Origin: Micromonospora matsumotoense
Lineage (GTDB): Bacteria > Actinomycetota > Actinomycetes > Mycobacteriales > Micromonosporaceae
Length of the DNA stretch: 64,000 nucleotides
Assembly: GCF_900091525.1 (NCBI RefSeq)
Contig: NZ_FMCU01000025.1
Location: forward strand, 1 to 64,000
Direction: 5' to 3'
In this document: piece after piece, positions 6,719 through 18,313 of the stretch
Layout of the letters: every line of letters starts with the position of its first letter
Position numbering within the stretch: position 1 is the stretch's first letter
Translations under genes and position numbers: made by a program
The notes under the pieces: model-generated
What the model saw: only the letters and a program-made list of their open reading frames with translations
Told to the model about the DNA's origin: nothing
Database searches by the model: none

Positions 6719-7686
6719 TCAGACACCTGCTCTCCGGGGCCGACCTGGACGCTGACACCGCCACCCAGATCCTCGACACCGCCGCCGAGATGGCCACCGT
6801 CGCCGGCCGCGAGGTCAAGAAGCTGCCGGCGCTGCGCGGCCGGACCGTGGTGAACCTCTTCTACGAGGACTCCACCCGGACCCGGATCTCGTTCGAGGCC
6901 GCCGCCAAGCGACTCAGCGCCGATGTGATCAACTTTTCCGCCAAGGGTTCCAGCGTCACCAAGGGCGAGAGCCTGAAGGACACCGCGCTGACCCTCCAGG
7001 CGATGGGGGCCGACGCGGTGGTCGTCCGGCACCCCGCCTCCGGCGCCCCGCACCGGCTGGCCAACTGGGTGGACGGGTCGGTGGTCAACGCCGGCGACGG
7101 CACCCACGAGCACCCGACCCAGGCGCTGCTCGACGCGTACACCATGCGGGCCCGGCTCGGACGGCTCGCCGGCCTGCACGTGGCGATCGTCGGGGACGTC
7201 CTGCACTCCCGGGTGGCCCGCTCCAACGTGCTGCTGCTGAGCACCCTCGGCGCCAAGGTCACCCTGGTCGGCCCGCCGACGCTGATCCCGGTCGACTGGG
7301 CCGCCCGCGCGGGTGCCGCGCCGGCGGTCACCGACGCCGGCCCGGCCGCCGGGTCCCACCCCGGCACCGACGTCTGCTACGACCTCGACGCCGTGCTGCC
7401 CGGGGTGGACGTGGTGATGATGCTGCGGGTGCAGCGGGAGCGGATGAACGACTCCTACTTCCCGTCCGCCCGTGAGTACGCCCGCCGCTACGGGCTGGAC
7501 GGCCCACGCATGCGCCGGCTGCCCGAACACGCGATCGTCATGCACCCCGGGCCGATGAACCGGGGGATGGAGATCACCCCCGAGGTCGCCGACTCACCCC
7601 GCTCCACCATCGTCGAACAGGTCGCCAACGGGGTCTCCGTGCGGATGGCCGTGCTCTACCTGCTGCTCGGAGGAAACAACCGGTGA
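6715..7686 (+). CDS. pyrB: Aspartate carbamoyltransferase catalytic chain
   Basis: It joins carbamoyl phosphate and aspartate to make N-carbamoylaspartate, the committed step of pyrimidine synthesis. 323 aa. The carbamoyl-phosphate motif STRTR is at residues 53-57 and HPTQALLDAYT follows in the middle. C-terminal MHPGPMNRGMEI is the usual signature. No pyrI regulatory gene is present, as expected for actinobacteria. A 4-nt overlap (GTGA) couples it to pyrC. The residues PAVTDAGPAAGSHPG form a small local insert. Confidence 0.96.
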   Translation: MIRHLLSGADLDADTATQILDTAAEMATVAGREVKKLPALRGRTVVNLFYEDSTRTRISFEAAAKRLSADVINFSAKGSSVTKGESLKDTALTLQAMGADAVVVRHPASGAPHRLANWVDGSVVNAGDGTHEHPTQALLDAYTMRARLGRLAGLHVAIVGDVLHSRVARSNVLLLSTLGAKVTLVGPPTLIPVDWAARAGAAPAVTDAGPAAGSHPGTDVCYDLDAVLPGVDVVMMLRVQRERMNDSYFPSAREYARRYGLDGPRMRRLPEHAIVMHPGPMNRGMEITPEVADSPRSTIVEQVANGVSVRMAVLYLLLGGNNR

Positions 7687-9014
7687 CCGCGTACCTGATC
7701 AAGAACGTGAGCGTCGTCGGCGGTGCGCCGACCGACCTGCTGATCCGCGACGGCGTCGTCGCCGCGACCGGGTCCGGGCTGACCGCCCCGGACGCCGCCG
7801 TCATCGACGGCACCGGGCTGGTCGCCCTGCCCGGCCTGGTCGACCTGCACACCCACCTGCGCGAACCCGGCCGGGAGGACGCCGAGACCGTGGAGTCCGG
7901 CTCCCGGGCGGCGGCGCTCGGCGGCTACACCGCGGTCTGCGCGATGGCGAACACCTCGCCGGTCGCCGACACCGCCGGCGTGGTCGAGCAGGTCTGGCGG
8001 CTCGGCCGGCAGGCCGGGCTGGTCGACGTGCAGCCGATCGGCGCGGTCACCGTCGGGCTGGCCGGCGAGCGGCTCGCCGAACTCGGCGCGATGGCCGACT
8101 CGGCGGCCCGGGTGCGGATCTTCTCCGACGACGGGCACTGCGTCGCCGACCCCAAGCTGATGCGCCGGGCCCTGGAGTACGTCAAGGCGTTCGACGGGAT
8201 CATCGCCCAGCACGCCGAGGAGCCCCGGCTCACCGAGGGCGCGCAGATGCACGAGGGCGAGGTCTCCACCCGGCTCGGGCTGACCGGCTGGCCGGCGGTC
8301 GCCGAGGAGGCGATCATCGCTCGCGACGTGCTGCTCGCCGAGCACGTCGGCAGCCGGCTGCACGTCTGCCACGTCTCCACCGCCGGCAGCGTCGAGGTGC
8401 TGCGCCAGGCCAAGGCCCGGGGGGTACGGGTCACCGCCGAGGTCACCCCGCACCACCTGCTGCTCACCGACGAGGTGGTGGGCGGCCGGGGTGAGCTGGC
8501 GAGCCCCGCGCTCTCGCCCGACTGGAGCCCGACGGCCAGCTACGACCCGGTCTTCAAGGTCAATCCGCCGTTGCGGACCGGCACCGACGTCGCCGCGCTG
8601 CGCGCCGCGCTCGCCGAGGGCGTCATCGACATCGTCGCCACCGACCACGCCCCGCACGCGGTGGAGGACAAGGAGTGCGAGTGGGCGTACGCCCGGCCGG
8701 GCATGCTCGGTCTGGAGACGGCGCTGTCCATCGCCCTCGACGTGCTCGGCCCGCAGTGGGACCTGATCGCCGACCGGATGTCGCGGACCCCGGCCCGGAT
8801 CGCCGGACTCGACGGCCACGGCCTCGACCCGGCACCCGGGGCACCGGCCAACCTGACCCTGGTCGACCCGGCCGCCCGTCGGGTGATCGAGCCCACGGAG
8901 CTGGCCAGCCGCAGTCGCAACACCCCGTACGCCCGCATGACGCTGCCGGGTCGCATCGTGGCGACCTTCCTGCGCGGCGAGCCGACGGTCCTGGACGGAA
9001 AGGCTGTCAAGTGA
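7683..9014 (+). CDS. pyrC: Dihydroorotase (type I)
   Basis: A zinc amidohydrolase cyclising carbamoylaspartate to dihydroorotate. 443 aa, TIM barrel. The metal-binding HTHLR is at residues 56-60, with further ligands in FSDDGHCV, CHVSTAGS and the catalytic Asp region VATDHAPHAVEDKE. The end (VATFLRGEPTVLDGKAVK) is typical. GTG 7683 overlaps the pyrB stop. Its own stop overlaps a GTG that starts the bridging repeat frame to carA. Confidence 0.96.
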   Translation: MTAYLIKNVSVVGGAPTDLLIRDGVVAATGSGLTAPDAAVIDGTGLVALPGLVDLHTHLREPGREDAETVESGSRAAALGGYTAVCAMANTSPVADTAGVVEQVWRLGRQAGLVDVQPIGAVTVGLAGERLAELGAMADSAARVRIFSDDGHCVADPKLMRRALEYVKAFDGIIAQHAEEPRLTEGAQMHEGEVSTRLGLTGWPAVAEEAIIARDVLLAEHVGSRLHVCHVSTAGSVEVLRQAKARGVRVTAEVTPHHLLLTDEVVGGRGELASPALSPDWSPTASYDPVFKVNPPLRTGTDVAALRAALAEGVIDIVATDHAPHAVEDKECEWAYARPGMLGLETALSIALDVLGPQWDLIADRMSRTPARIAGLDGHGLDPAPGAPANLTLVDPAARRVIEPTELASRSRNTPYARMTLPGRIVATFLRGEPTVLDGKAVK

Positions 9015-9133
9015 TTCGAGCGAGGAACGCAGCGAAGCGGAGTCCCGCAGTCCGGATCGGGGGAGGGCGCGTGATTCGAGCGAGGAACGCAGCGAAGCGG
9101 AGTCCCGCAGTCCGGATCGGAGGTGACGTGTGA
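9011..9133 (+). CDS. Repeat-encoded bridging mini-ORF between pyrC and carA (variant B)
   Basis: A 40-codon frame made of two near-identical 20-codon units, each reading V-IRARNAAKRSPAVRIGG plus one or two residues. It starts at a GTG overlapping the pyrC stop (GTGA). It ends at TGA 9131-9133, overlapping carA by 4 nt if carA starts at GTG 9130, or by 1 nt if it starts at ATG 9133. The units match variant A in the core ARxAAxRSPAV but differ in their last third, which here supplies GGAGG for carA. The DNA repeats are 9011-9070 and 9071-9130. Confidence 0.5.
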   Translation: MIRARNAAKRSPAVRIGGGRVIRARNAAKRSPAVRIGGDV

Positions 9134-10330
9134 TGGCGAAGCGCAGATCGGCGATCCTGGTCCTGGAGGACGGGCGGACCTTCCACGGTGAGGCGTACGG
9201 CAGTGTCGGGGAGACCTTCGGCGAGGCGGTCTTCAACACCGGGATGACCGGCTACCAGGAGACCCTGACCGACCCGTCCTACCACCGGCAGGTGGTGGTG
9301 CAGACCGCGCCGCACATCGGCAACACCGGCGTCAACGGCGAGGACGACGAGTCCGACCGGATCTGGGTCGCCGGGTACGTGGTCCGCGACCCGGCCCGGA
9401 TCGGCTCCAACTGGCGGTCCACCGGTGGCCTGGAGGACCGGCTCGGCGTCGAGGGCGTCGTCGGCATCGCCGGGGTGGACACCCGGGCGCTCACCCGGCA
9501 CCTGCGCGAACGCGGCGCGATGCGGGTCGGCATCTCCAGCGTCGAGGACGATCCGCGCGCCCTGCTGGAGCGGGTCCGGCAGTCCCCGCAGATGGTCGGC
9601 GCGGACCTCTCCGCCGAGGTGACCACCGCCACCCCGTACGTGGTCGAGGCGGAGGGCGTGCACCGCTACACCGTCGCCGCGGTGGACCTGGGCATCAAGC
9701 GCAACGTGCCGCGGCGGTTGGCCGCCCGGGGGGTCACCACCCACGTGCTGCCCGCCGGTTCCACCATCGACGACCTGCTCGCCACCGGCGCGGACGCGGT
9801 CTTCTTCTCGCCCGGCCCGGGTGACCCGGCCACCGCCGACGGGCCGGTGACGCTGGCCCGGGAGGTGCTGAGCCGGCGGATTCCGCTGTTCGGCATCTGC
9901 TTCGGCAGCCAGATCCTCGGCCGGGCGCTCGGCTTCGGCACCTACAAGCTGGGCTACGGCCACCGGGGCATCAACCAGCCGGTGCTCGACCGGGTCACCG
10001 GCAAGGTCGAGGTGACCAGCCACAACCACGGCTTCGCGGTGGCCTGGCCGGGTCGCGAGCCCGGGACGGCGGCCGGCCCGGTCGTTCCCGACGAGGTCAT
10101 CGAGACCGAGTTCGGTGGCGTGCAGGTGTCGCACGTCTGCCTCAACGACAACGTCGTCGAGGGGCTGCGGGCCGTGGACGTGCCCGCCTTCACCGTCCAG
10201 TACCACCCGGAGGCGGCAGCCGGCCCGCACGACGCCGACTACCTCTTCGACCGCTTCGCCGAGCTGATCGAGGGCCGTGGCCCCGACGGGCAGCCCGGCG
10301 CGGGCCGGAACCACAGCGAGGGGCGCACGA

Positions 10331-10338
<8 letters not shown>
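9130..10338 (+). CDS. carA: Carbamoyl-phosphate synthase small subunit
   Basis: The glutaminase subunit feeding ammonia to CarB. 402 aa from GTG 9130 (401 from the adjacent ATG 9133); both are served by GGAGGTGA at 9119-9126. I prefer the GTG because it restores the 4-nt overlap seen at the other bridging frames. The nucleophile Cys sits in FGICFGSQILG near residue 256, where the more common GHQ reads GSQ; the catalytic His/Glu are in YHPEA near 355. The stop lies 8 nt inside carB. Confidence 0.95.
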
Positions 10339-13732
<3,394 letters not shown>

Positions 13733-13781
13733 CCCCCCACCCCCCGCGCGCCCCCCGCGCCCCCCGCCCCCCGCTCGGTCC
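13733..13781 (+). other. C-tract after carB
   Basis: Runs of C separated by single A, G or GCG follow the carB stop directly. The complementary strand is G-rich and could form a quadruplex. A similar C-rich stretch precedes the related palindromic element at 28188. Confidence 0.5.
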
Positions 13782-13842
13782 GGTGATCAAGAGGTTTCGG
13801 TCACCGGACGGCGGGTGGGGTGACGCAAACCTCTTGATCACC
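13782..13842. repeat. Dispersed palindromic element, copy 1 (24-bp arms)
   Basis: Arms 13782-13805 and 13819-13842 begin GGTGATCAAGAGGTTT and pair over 24 bp with one 2-nt internal mismatch, around a 13-nt loop. A second copy with the same arm sequence but a different loop is at 28188-28247. Here it lies between codirectional carB and pyrD, so the RNA hairpin could act as a partial terminator or mRNA-stabilising structure. Confidence 0.85.
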
Positions 13843-13871
13843 GACGAGAGTGTCGAGCGGGAGGTCGGGGC

Positions 13872-14927
13872 GTGGTGATGTTCGAGAAGGGGGTTCGGGA
13901 GGTTCTGTTCCGGATCGGGGGTGGGGACGCCGAGGCGGCGCACGAGTGGACGCTGCGGCGGTTGGCGAGTGTGTCGCGGCGGCCGGCGGCGCTGGCGTTG
14001 CTGCGGGCCCGCAATCTGCACCGGGCACCTCGGACGGTGTTCGGGGTGGAATTCCCCAACCCGGTGGGACTGGCGGCGGGGATGGACAAGAACGGGGTGG
14101 CCCTGCCGGCCTGGCCGGCGCTGGGGTTCGGCTTCGTCGAGGTGGGCACCGTCACCGCGCACGCCCAGCCGGGCAACCCACGGCCCCGGCTGTTCCGGCT
14201 GCCCGACAGCGCGGCCGTGATCAACCGGATGGGCTTCAACAACGCCGGTGCGCAGGCCCTCGCCGACCGGCTGGCCGCCCTGCCCCGCCCGCTCGGGGTG
14301 CCGCTGGGCATCTCGCTCGGCAAGTCCAAGGTGACCCCGCTGGACGAGGCGGTCGAGGACTACCTCACCTCGTACCAGGCGTTGCGTGGGCACGGTGACT
14401 ACTTCGCGGTCAACGTCTCCTCCCCGAACACCCCCGGGCTGCGGTCGTTGCAGGACAAGGCGCACCTGGACGCCCTGCTGACCGCCCTGGTGGGGGAGAA
14501 GCCCGTCCTGGTGAAGATCGCCCCTGACCTCACCGAGCCGGCCGTGGCCGAACTGTTGGAGGTCTGCCTGGCCCGTGGGGCGGCCGGGGTGATCGCCACC
14601 AACACCACCCTGGCCCGCGACGGCCTCGCGTCCGCCGACGGGGAACGTGGCGCGCAGGCGGGCGGTCTGTCCGGTCGCCCGCTGACCGGGCGGGCCCGGG
14701 AGATGGTCGCCTTCGTCCACCGGGAGACCGGCGGCCGGCTCCCGGTGATCGGCGTCGGCGGCATCCTCGACCCGGACGACGCGGCCCGGATGTTCGACGC
14801 CGGAGCCAGCCTGGTCCAGCTCTACACCGGCTTCATCTACCGGGGCCCGGCCCTGGTCCGGGCCGCCGCCCGCGTCTCCACCGGGGCCGGGGTGTCGGCC
14901 GGCGATCCGGCGGTGAGCGGCCGGTGA
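13872..14927 (+). CDS. pyrD: Dihydroorotate dehydrogenase (quinone), class 2
   Basis: A membrane-associated flavoenzyme oxidising dihydroorotate to orotate with quinone. 351 aa. The N-terminal helical extension (about 40 residues) marks class 2. FMN-binding NPVGLAAGMDKNG, then INRMGFNN, and the active-site segment VNVSSPNTPGLRSLQ with the class-2 Ser are visible, followed by IGVGGI near the end. GTG 13872 has GGGAGG 7 nt upstream; GTG 13875 and ATG 13878 are alternatives. The tail (STGAGVSAGDPAVSGR) is low-complexity, and the stop overlaps a GTG opening the next frame. Confidence 0.95.
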   Translation: MVMFEKGVREVLFRIGGGDAEAAHEWTLRRLASVSRRPAALALLRARNLHRAPRTVFGVEFPNPVGLAAGMDKNGVALPAWPALGFGFVEVGTVTAHAQPGNPRPRLFRLPDSAAVINRMGFNNAGAQALADRLAALPRPLGVPLGISLGKSKVTPLDEAVEDYLTSYQALRGHGDYFAVNVSSPNTPGLRSLQDKAHLDALLTALVGEKPVLVKIAPDLTEPAVAELLEVCLARGAAGVIATNTTLARDGLASADGERGAQAGGLSGRPLTGRAREMVAFVHRETGGRLPVIGVGGILDPDDAARMFDAGASLVQLYTGFIYRGPALVRAAARVSTGAGVSAGDPAVSGR

Positions 14928-15610
14928 ACCGGCGGGCACGTCCGGCGGACCCGGTCGTGCCCGCCGTGGCGCGGCCGGGAACACGACACTCCCCGGCCGC
15001 CCCCAGGACTCCCGCTGCCGCTGCTCGCGCTCGGGCACGAGGAAGGGTGGCCACAGCGCGCGCCACCGCCGGAGTCACCGCGGCGGCGGCGCGCGCCCGC
15101 TCCGGGCTGGCCATGGCAGCAGTACGCGCCGACGCTGCCGCCGCCACAGCGGCAGCGTCCGCCCACCCCGGCCCGGCCGGGTGCGCCCGCTCCGGGCTCA
15201 CCCCGGTGACGGTCGCTGCCGAAGCGGGGCGACCGGGCCGGCAGCGTGTTCCTGCTCCAGGGCGACCGGCTCGGCAGCGGGCACCGGACTCGGGGCGACC
15301 GGTCCGCCGCACCTCCCCACGGCCGCGGCGCACCGCCTCCTCTCGCCTCACCGTCACCGGCGCCGCGCAGGCGGATCGGCGCACCGCCCTCGCCGTCGTG
15401 ATCGCCGGACGGGCGGGCCGGAGCGCAGTGGTAGCCGTGCGGGCGGGCCGGAGCGCATTGGCCGCCATGGGAGCGGGCCACGGCACCGCTGTCCCCGTCG
15501 CGGTCGCCGTGCGGCCGGTCCAGACCGACCGCTGTCGCCGTCAGGGCAGCAGAGCAGGGCCGGCCGCCGGTGGTGCGGCGGCCGACGAGGGTACGGAGGA
15601 ACGCGCGTGA
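14924..15610 (+). CDS. Low-complexity Ala/Arg-rich ORF bridging pyrD and bioA (doubtful gene)
   Basis: A 228-codon frame opens at a GTG overlapping the pyrD stop (GTGA) and closes at a TGA overlapping the bioA start (GTGA). Composition is almost only A, R, P, G, V and T, with no domain I recognise. Codons end in A or T more often than in the neighbours, which argues against a normal conserved protein. It contains an in-frame 30-bp direct duplication (GGGCGGGCCGGAGCGCA at 15411 and 15441). Other frames here read as Pro/Trp/Arg-rich stretches broken by stops. It may be a decayed gene, or filler kept open by coupling. Confidence 0.3.
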   Translation: MNRRARPADPVVPAVARPGTRHSPAAPRTPAAAARARARGRVATARATAGVTAAAARARSGLAMAAVRADAAAATAAASAHPGPAGCARSGLTPVTVAAEAGRPGRQRVPAPGRPARQRAPDSGRPVRRTSPRPRRTASSRLTVTGAAQADRRTALAVVIAGRAGRSAVVAVRAGRSALAAMGAGHGTAVPVAVAVRPVQTDRCRRQGSRAGPAAGGAAADEGTEERA

Positions 15611-16881
15611 CGCCCGAGGAGATCCTGGCCGTCGACCGGGCCCGTGTCTGGCATCCGTACGCGGCGCTGCCGCCGGCACACCCGCCGTACGTGGTGCACA
15701 GCGCGCAGGGTGTCCGGTTGCGCCTGGCCGACGGCCGGGAACTGGTCGACGGGATGTCGTCCTGGTGGGCGGCGATCCACGGTTACCGGCATCCGGTGCT
15801 GGACGCGGCGGTCACCGACCAGCTCGGCCGGATGAGTCACGTGATGTTCGGCGGGCTCACCCACGAGCCGGCGGTCCGGCTGGCCGAGACCCTGGTCGAG
15901 TTGGCCCCGGACGGGTTGGCGCACGTCTTCCTGGCCGACTCGGGCTCGGTGTCGGTCGAGGTGGCGATCAAGATGTGCCTGCAGTACCAGCGGGCCGTCG
16001 GCCGGCCGCAGCGCCGTCGGCTGGCCACCTGGCGGGGCGGTTACCACGGTGACACCTTCCACCCGATGAGCGTCTGCGATCCCGAGGGCGGGATGCACCA
16101 CCTCTGGGGGGACGTGCTGCCCCGGCAGGTCTTCGCCCCGGTGCCGCCCGGCGGCTTCACCGACCCGCCCGACCCGGCGTACGTGACGGCGCTCACCGAC
16201 GCGGTCGCCCGGCACGCCGACGAGTTGGCCGCGGTGATCGTCGAGCCGGTGGTGCAGGGCGCCGGCGGGATGCGCTTCCACCATCCGGGTTACCTGCGGG
16301 TACTGCGCGAGGTGACCCGGGCGCACGGGGTGCTGCTGATCTTCGACGAGATCGCCACCGGGTTCGGTCGGACCGGGCGGATGTTCGCCGCGGAGTACGC
16401 CGGGGTGACCCCGGACGTGCTCTGCGTCGGCAAGGCGCTCACCGGTGGCTACCTCACCCTGGCGGCGGCGCTGTGCACCCCGGAGGTGGCCCGGGGGATC
16501 TCCGCCGACGGGGTGCTGGCACACGGCCCGACGTTCATGGGCAACCCGTTGGCGTGTGCGGTGGCCAACGCCTCTCTGGGGCTGTTGCGGGCCGGCGACT
16601 GGGCCGCCGAGGTGGCGCGGGTGGGTGCGGGGCTGCGGACCGGCCTGGAGCCGCTGCGGGGGGCGTCGGGGGTGGTGGACGTCCGGGTGCTGGGCGCGAT
16701 CGGTGTGGTGCAGCTGGACCACGAGGTGGACGTGGCGGCGGCGACGGCCGCTGCGGTGGCCCGGGGCGTGTGGCTGCGCCCCTTCCGCGATCTGGTGTAC
16801 ACCATGCCGCCGTACCTGACCGGGGATGACGACGTGGCCCGGATCGCCGCCGGGATCGCCGCCGCGGTGGCGGCCGGCTGA
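15607..16881 (+). CDS. bioA: Adenosylmethionine-8-amino-7-oxononanoate aminotransferase
   Basis: A PLP enzyme using SAM as amino donor to make 7,8-diaminopelargonate in biotin synthesis. 424 aa, class III aminotransferase. WHPYAALPP and DGMSSWWAAIHGY at the N-terminus are BioA-specific. IFDEIATGFGRTG carries the PLP Asp, and the Schiff-base Lys is in CVGKALTGGYLTLAA. GTG 15607 follows GGAGG. No other biotin gene is in the window; it is an outsider between pyrD and pyrF. Confidence 0.92.
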   Translation: MTPEEILAVDRARVWHPYAALPPAHPPYVVHSAQGVRLRLADGRELVDGMSSWWAAIHGYRHPVLDAAVTDQLGRMSHVMFGGLTHEPAVRLAETLVELAPDGLAHVFLADSGSVSVEVAIKMCLQYQRAVGRPQRRRLATWRGGYHGDTFHPMSVCDPEGGMHHLWGDVLPRQVFAPVPPGGFTDPPDPAYVTALTDAVARHADELAAVIVEPVVQGAGGMRFHHPGYLRVLREVTRAHGVLLIFDEIATGFGRTGRMFAAEYAGVTPDVLCVGKALTGGYLTLAAALCTPEVARGISADGVLAHGPTFMGNPLACAVANASLGLLRAGDWAAEVARVGAGLRTGLEPLRGASGVVDVRVLGAIGVVQLDHEVDVAAATAAAVARGVWLRPFRDLVYTMPPYLTGDDDVARIAAGIAAAVAAG

Positions 16882-16956
16882 CCGGGCCGCAGGAGGACTG
16901 AGGCCGGGGTGGCGACCGCCGCTGCCGGCGCGCAGTAGGAGACGAGAGGAGCATCG

Positions 16957-17796
16957 ATGGAGACCTTCGGAACCCGGTTGCACCGGGCGGTGGCGGAGCG
17001 TGGGCCGCTCTGCGTGGGCATCGACCCGCATCCCGGGCTGTTGGCCCGCTGGGGTCTGCCGGACGACGTGGACGGGTTGGCGCGGTTCGCCCGGACCGTC
17101 GCGGAAGCGCTTGGTGACCGGGTTGCGGTGATCAAGCCTCAGTCGGCCTTCTTCGAGCGATTCGGGAGCCGCGGAGTGGCGATTCTTGAGTCAACTATCC
17201 GACAGTTGCGCGAAGCTGGCTCGCTCGTTCTGCTCGACGTCAAGCGCGGCGACATCGGTTCGACCGTCGCGGCGTACGCCTCCGCGTACCTTGATCCATC
17301 CAGCCCGCTGTATGTCGACGCGGTCACCGCGAGCCCCTACCTGGGAGTAGGTTCGCTGGCCCCGATGTTCGAGTCGGCCGCCGCGCACGGCGGTGGGGTG
17401 TTCGTGTTAGCGCTCACCTCGAACCCGGAGGGGGCGCAGGTGCAGCGCGCCGTCACCTCCGGTGGGCGGACGGTCGCGCAGCTTGTTATCGATGAGATTT
17501 CCCAGCTCAACAGGGGTGCGGAGCCGCTCGGCAGCATCGGTCTGGTGGTCGGCGCGACCATCGGCGACACCGGTCACGACCTGTCCCGGGTCAACGGTCC
17601 ACTGCTGGCTCCGGGCCTCGGCGCGCAGGGCGCGACGGCTGCCGACCTACCGACCGTGTTCGGTTCGAGCCTGTCCGCAGTGCTGCCGTCGTACTCCCGG
17701 GAGGTGCTCAACGCGGGCCCGGACGCCGACGCGTTGCGGGCCGCCGCGGACCGTGCGGTGGCCGACTGCCGACACATTCTGGCTGCGCGTCACTGA
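16957..17796 (+). CDS. pyrF: Orotidine 5'-phosphate decarboxylase (long type 2)
   Basis: It decarboxylates OMP to UMP. At 279 aa it is the longer type found in mycobacteria and relatives. CVGIDPHPGLL and the catalytic LLDVKRGDIGST are present, and the phosphate-binding end of the barrel is around APGLGAQG. ATG 16957 follows GAGAGGAGC. Codon use is unlike the neighbours: about 17140-17540 has many codons ending in T or A (CTT, TCA, ACT, CGA, GTT, ATT). Confidence 0.95.
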   Translation: METFGTRLHRAVAERGPLCVGIDPHPGLLARWGLPDDVDGLARFARTVAEALGDRVAVIKPQSAFFERFGSRGVAILESTIRQLREAGSLVLLDVKRGDIGSTVAAYASAYLDPSSPLYVDAVTASPYLGVGSLAPMFESAAAHGGGVFVLALTSNPEGAQVQRAVTSGGRTVAQLVIDEISQLNRGAEPLGSIGLVVGATIGDTGHDLSRVNGPLLAPGLGAQGATAADLPTVFGSSLSAVLPSYSREVLNAGPDADALRAAADRAVADCRHILAARH

Positions 17797-17838
17797 CTGA
17801 CGGCTCGGTCACTTTACGTTGATCATCGCGCGTCCACG

Positions 17839-17867
17839 TTGCCGAAAGCTCCGCCGAACGCTAGTTT
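17839..17867 (+). promoter_or_regulatory. Putative sigma-70-type promoter for mihF
   Basis: TTGCCG (17839-17844), a 17-nt spacer, then TAGTTT (17862-17867). The predicted start near 17874 leaves a leader of about 97 nt before the GTG at 17971, in a less GC-rich gap. Confidence 0.55.
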
Positions 17868-17970
17868 TCCCCGCGCTGGGAACCACGGACCCCTTTGGTT
17901 TTCAGCGACACCACGTTTCACAGAGCGGCGGTGCGTACCGCCCGTCGCGATAGGGACCTGAGGAGAACTG

Positions 17971-18288
17971 GTGCCGCTCCCGTCACTGACCCCCGAGCAG
18001 CGCGCTGCCGCGCTGGAAAAGGCCGCGGAGATCCGCAAGGCCCGTGCTGAGCTGAAGGAGCAGCTCAAGCAGGGCAAGACCACCCTGGCCGCAGTCCTTG
18101 CGCGAGCCGAGTCCGACGATGTCGTCGGCAAGCTCAAGGTGTCGGCCGTGCTTCAGGCGATGCCGGGTATCGGCAAGATCCGGGCCACCCAGATCATGGA
18201 GAAGCTCAAGATCGCCGACAGCCGCCGCCTGCGTGGCCTGGGCGAGCAGCAGCGTAAGGCGCTGCTTGGAGAGTTCGCCGCCAACTGA
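17971..18288 (+). CDS. mihF: Integration host factor, actinobacterial type (mIHF/sIHF)
   Basis: A small nucleoid-associated DNA-binding protein of actinobacteria, unrelated in sequence to E. coli IHF. 105 aa. A basic N-terminal helix (residues 8-37) is followed by the helix-two-turn-helix-like segment LQAMPGIGKIRATQIMEKLKI (65-85) and a basic C-terminal helix, SRRLRGLGEQQRKALL. GTG 17971 has GAGGAGA upstream. It stands next to gmk and rpoZ, the usual actinobacterial order. Confidence 0.95.
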   Translation: MPLPSLTPEQRAAALEKAAEIRKARAELKEQLKQGKTTLAAVLARAESDDVVGKLKVSAVLQAMPGIGKIRATQIMEKLKIADSRRLRGLGEQQRKALLGEFAAN

Positions 18289-18313
18289 ACGCCGCAGCAG
18301 GTAGAAACAAGCG

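Noticed and set aside
15181..15606. N-terminal extension of bioA by 142 codons
   Set aside because: The in-frame extension is Arg/Gly/Ser-rich and nonconserved, while GTG 15607 has GGAGG and matches the BioA N-terminus.
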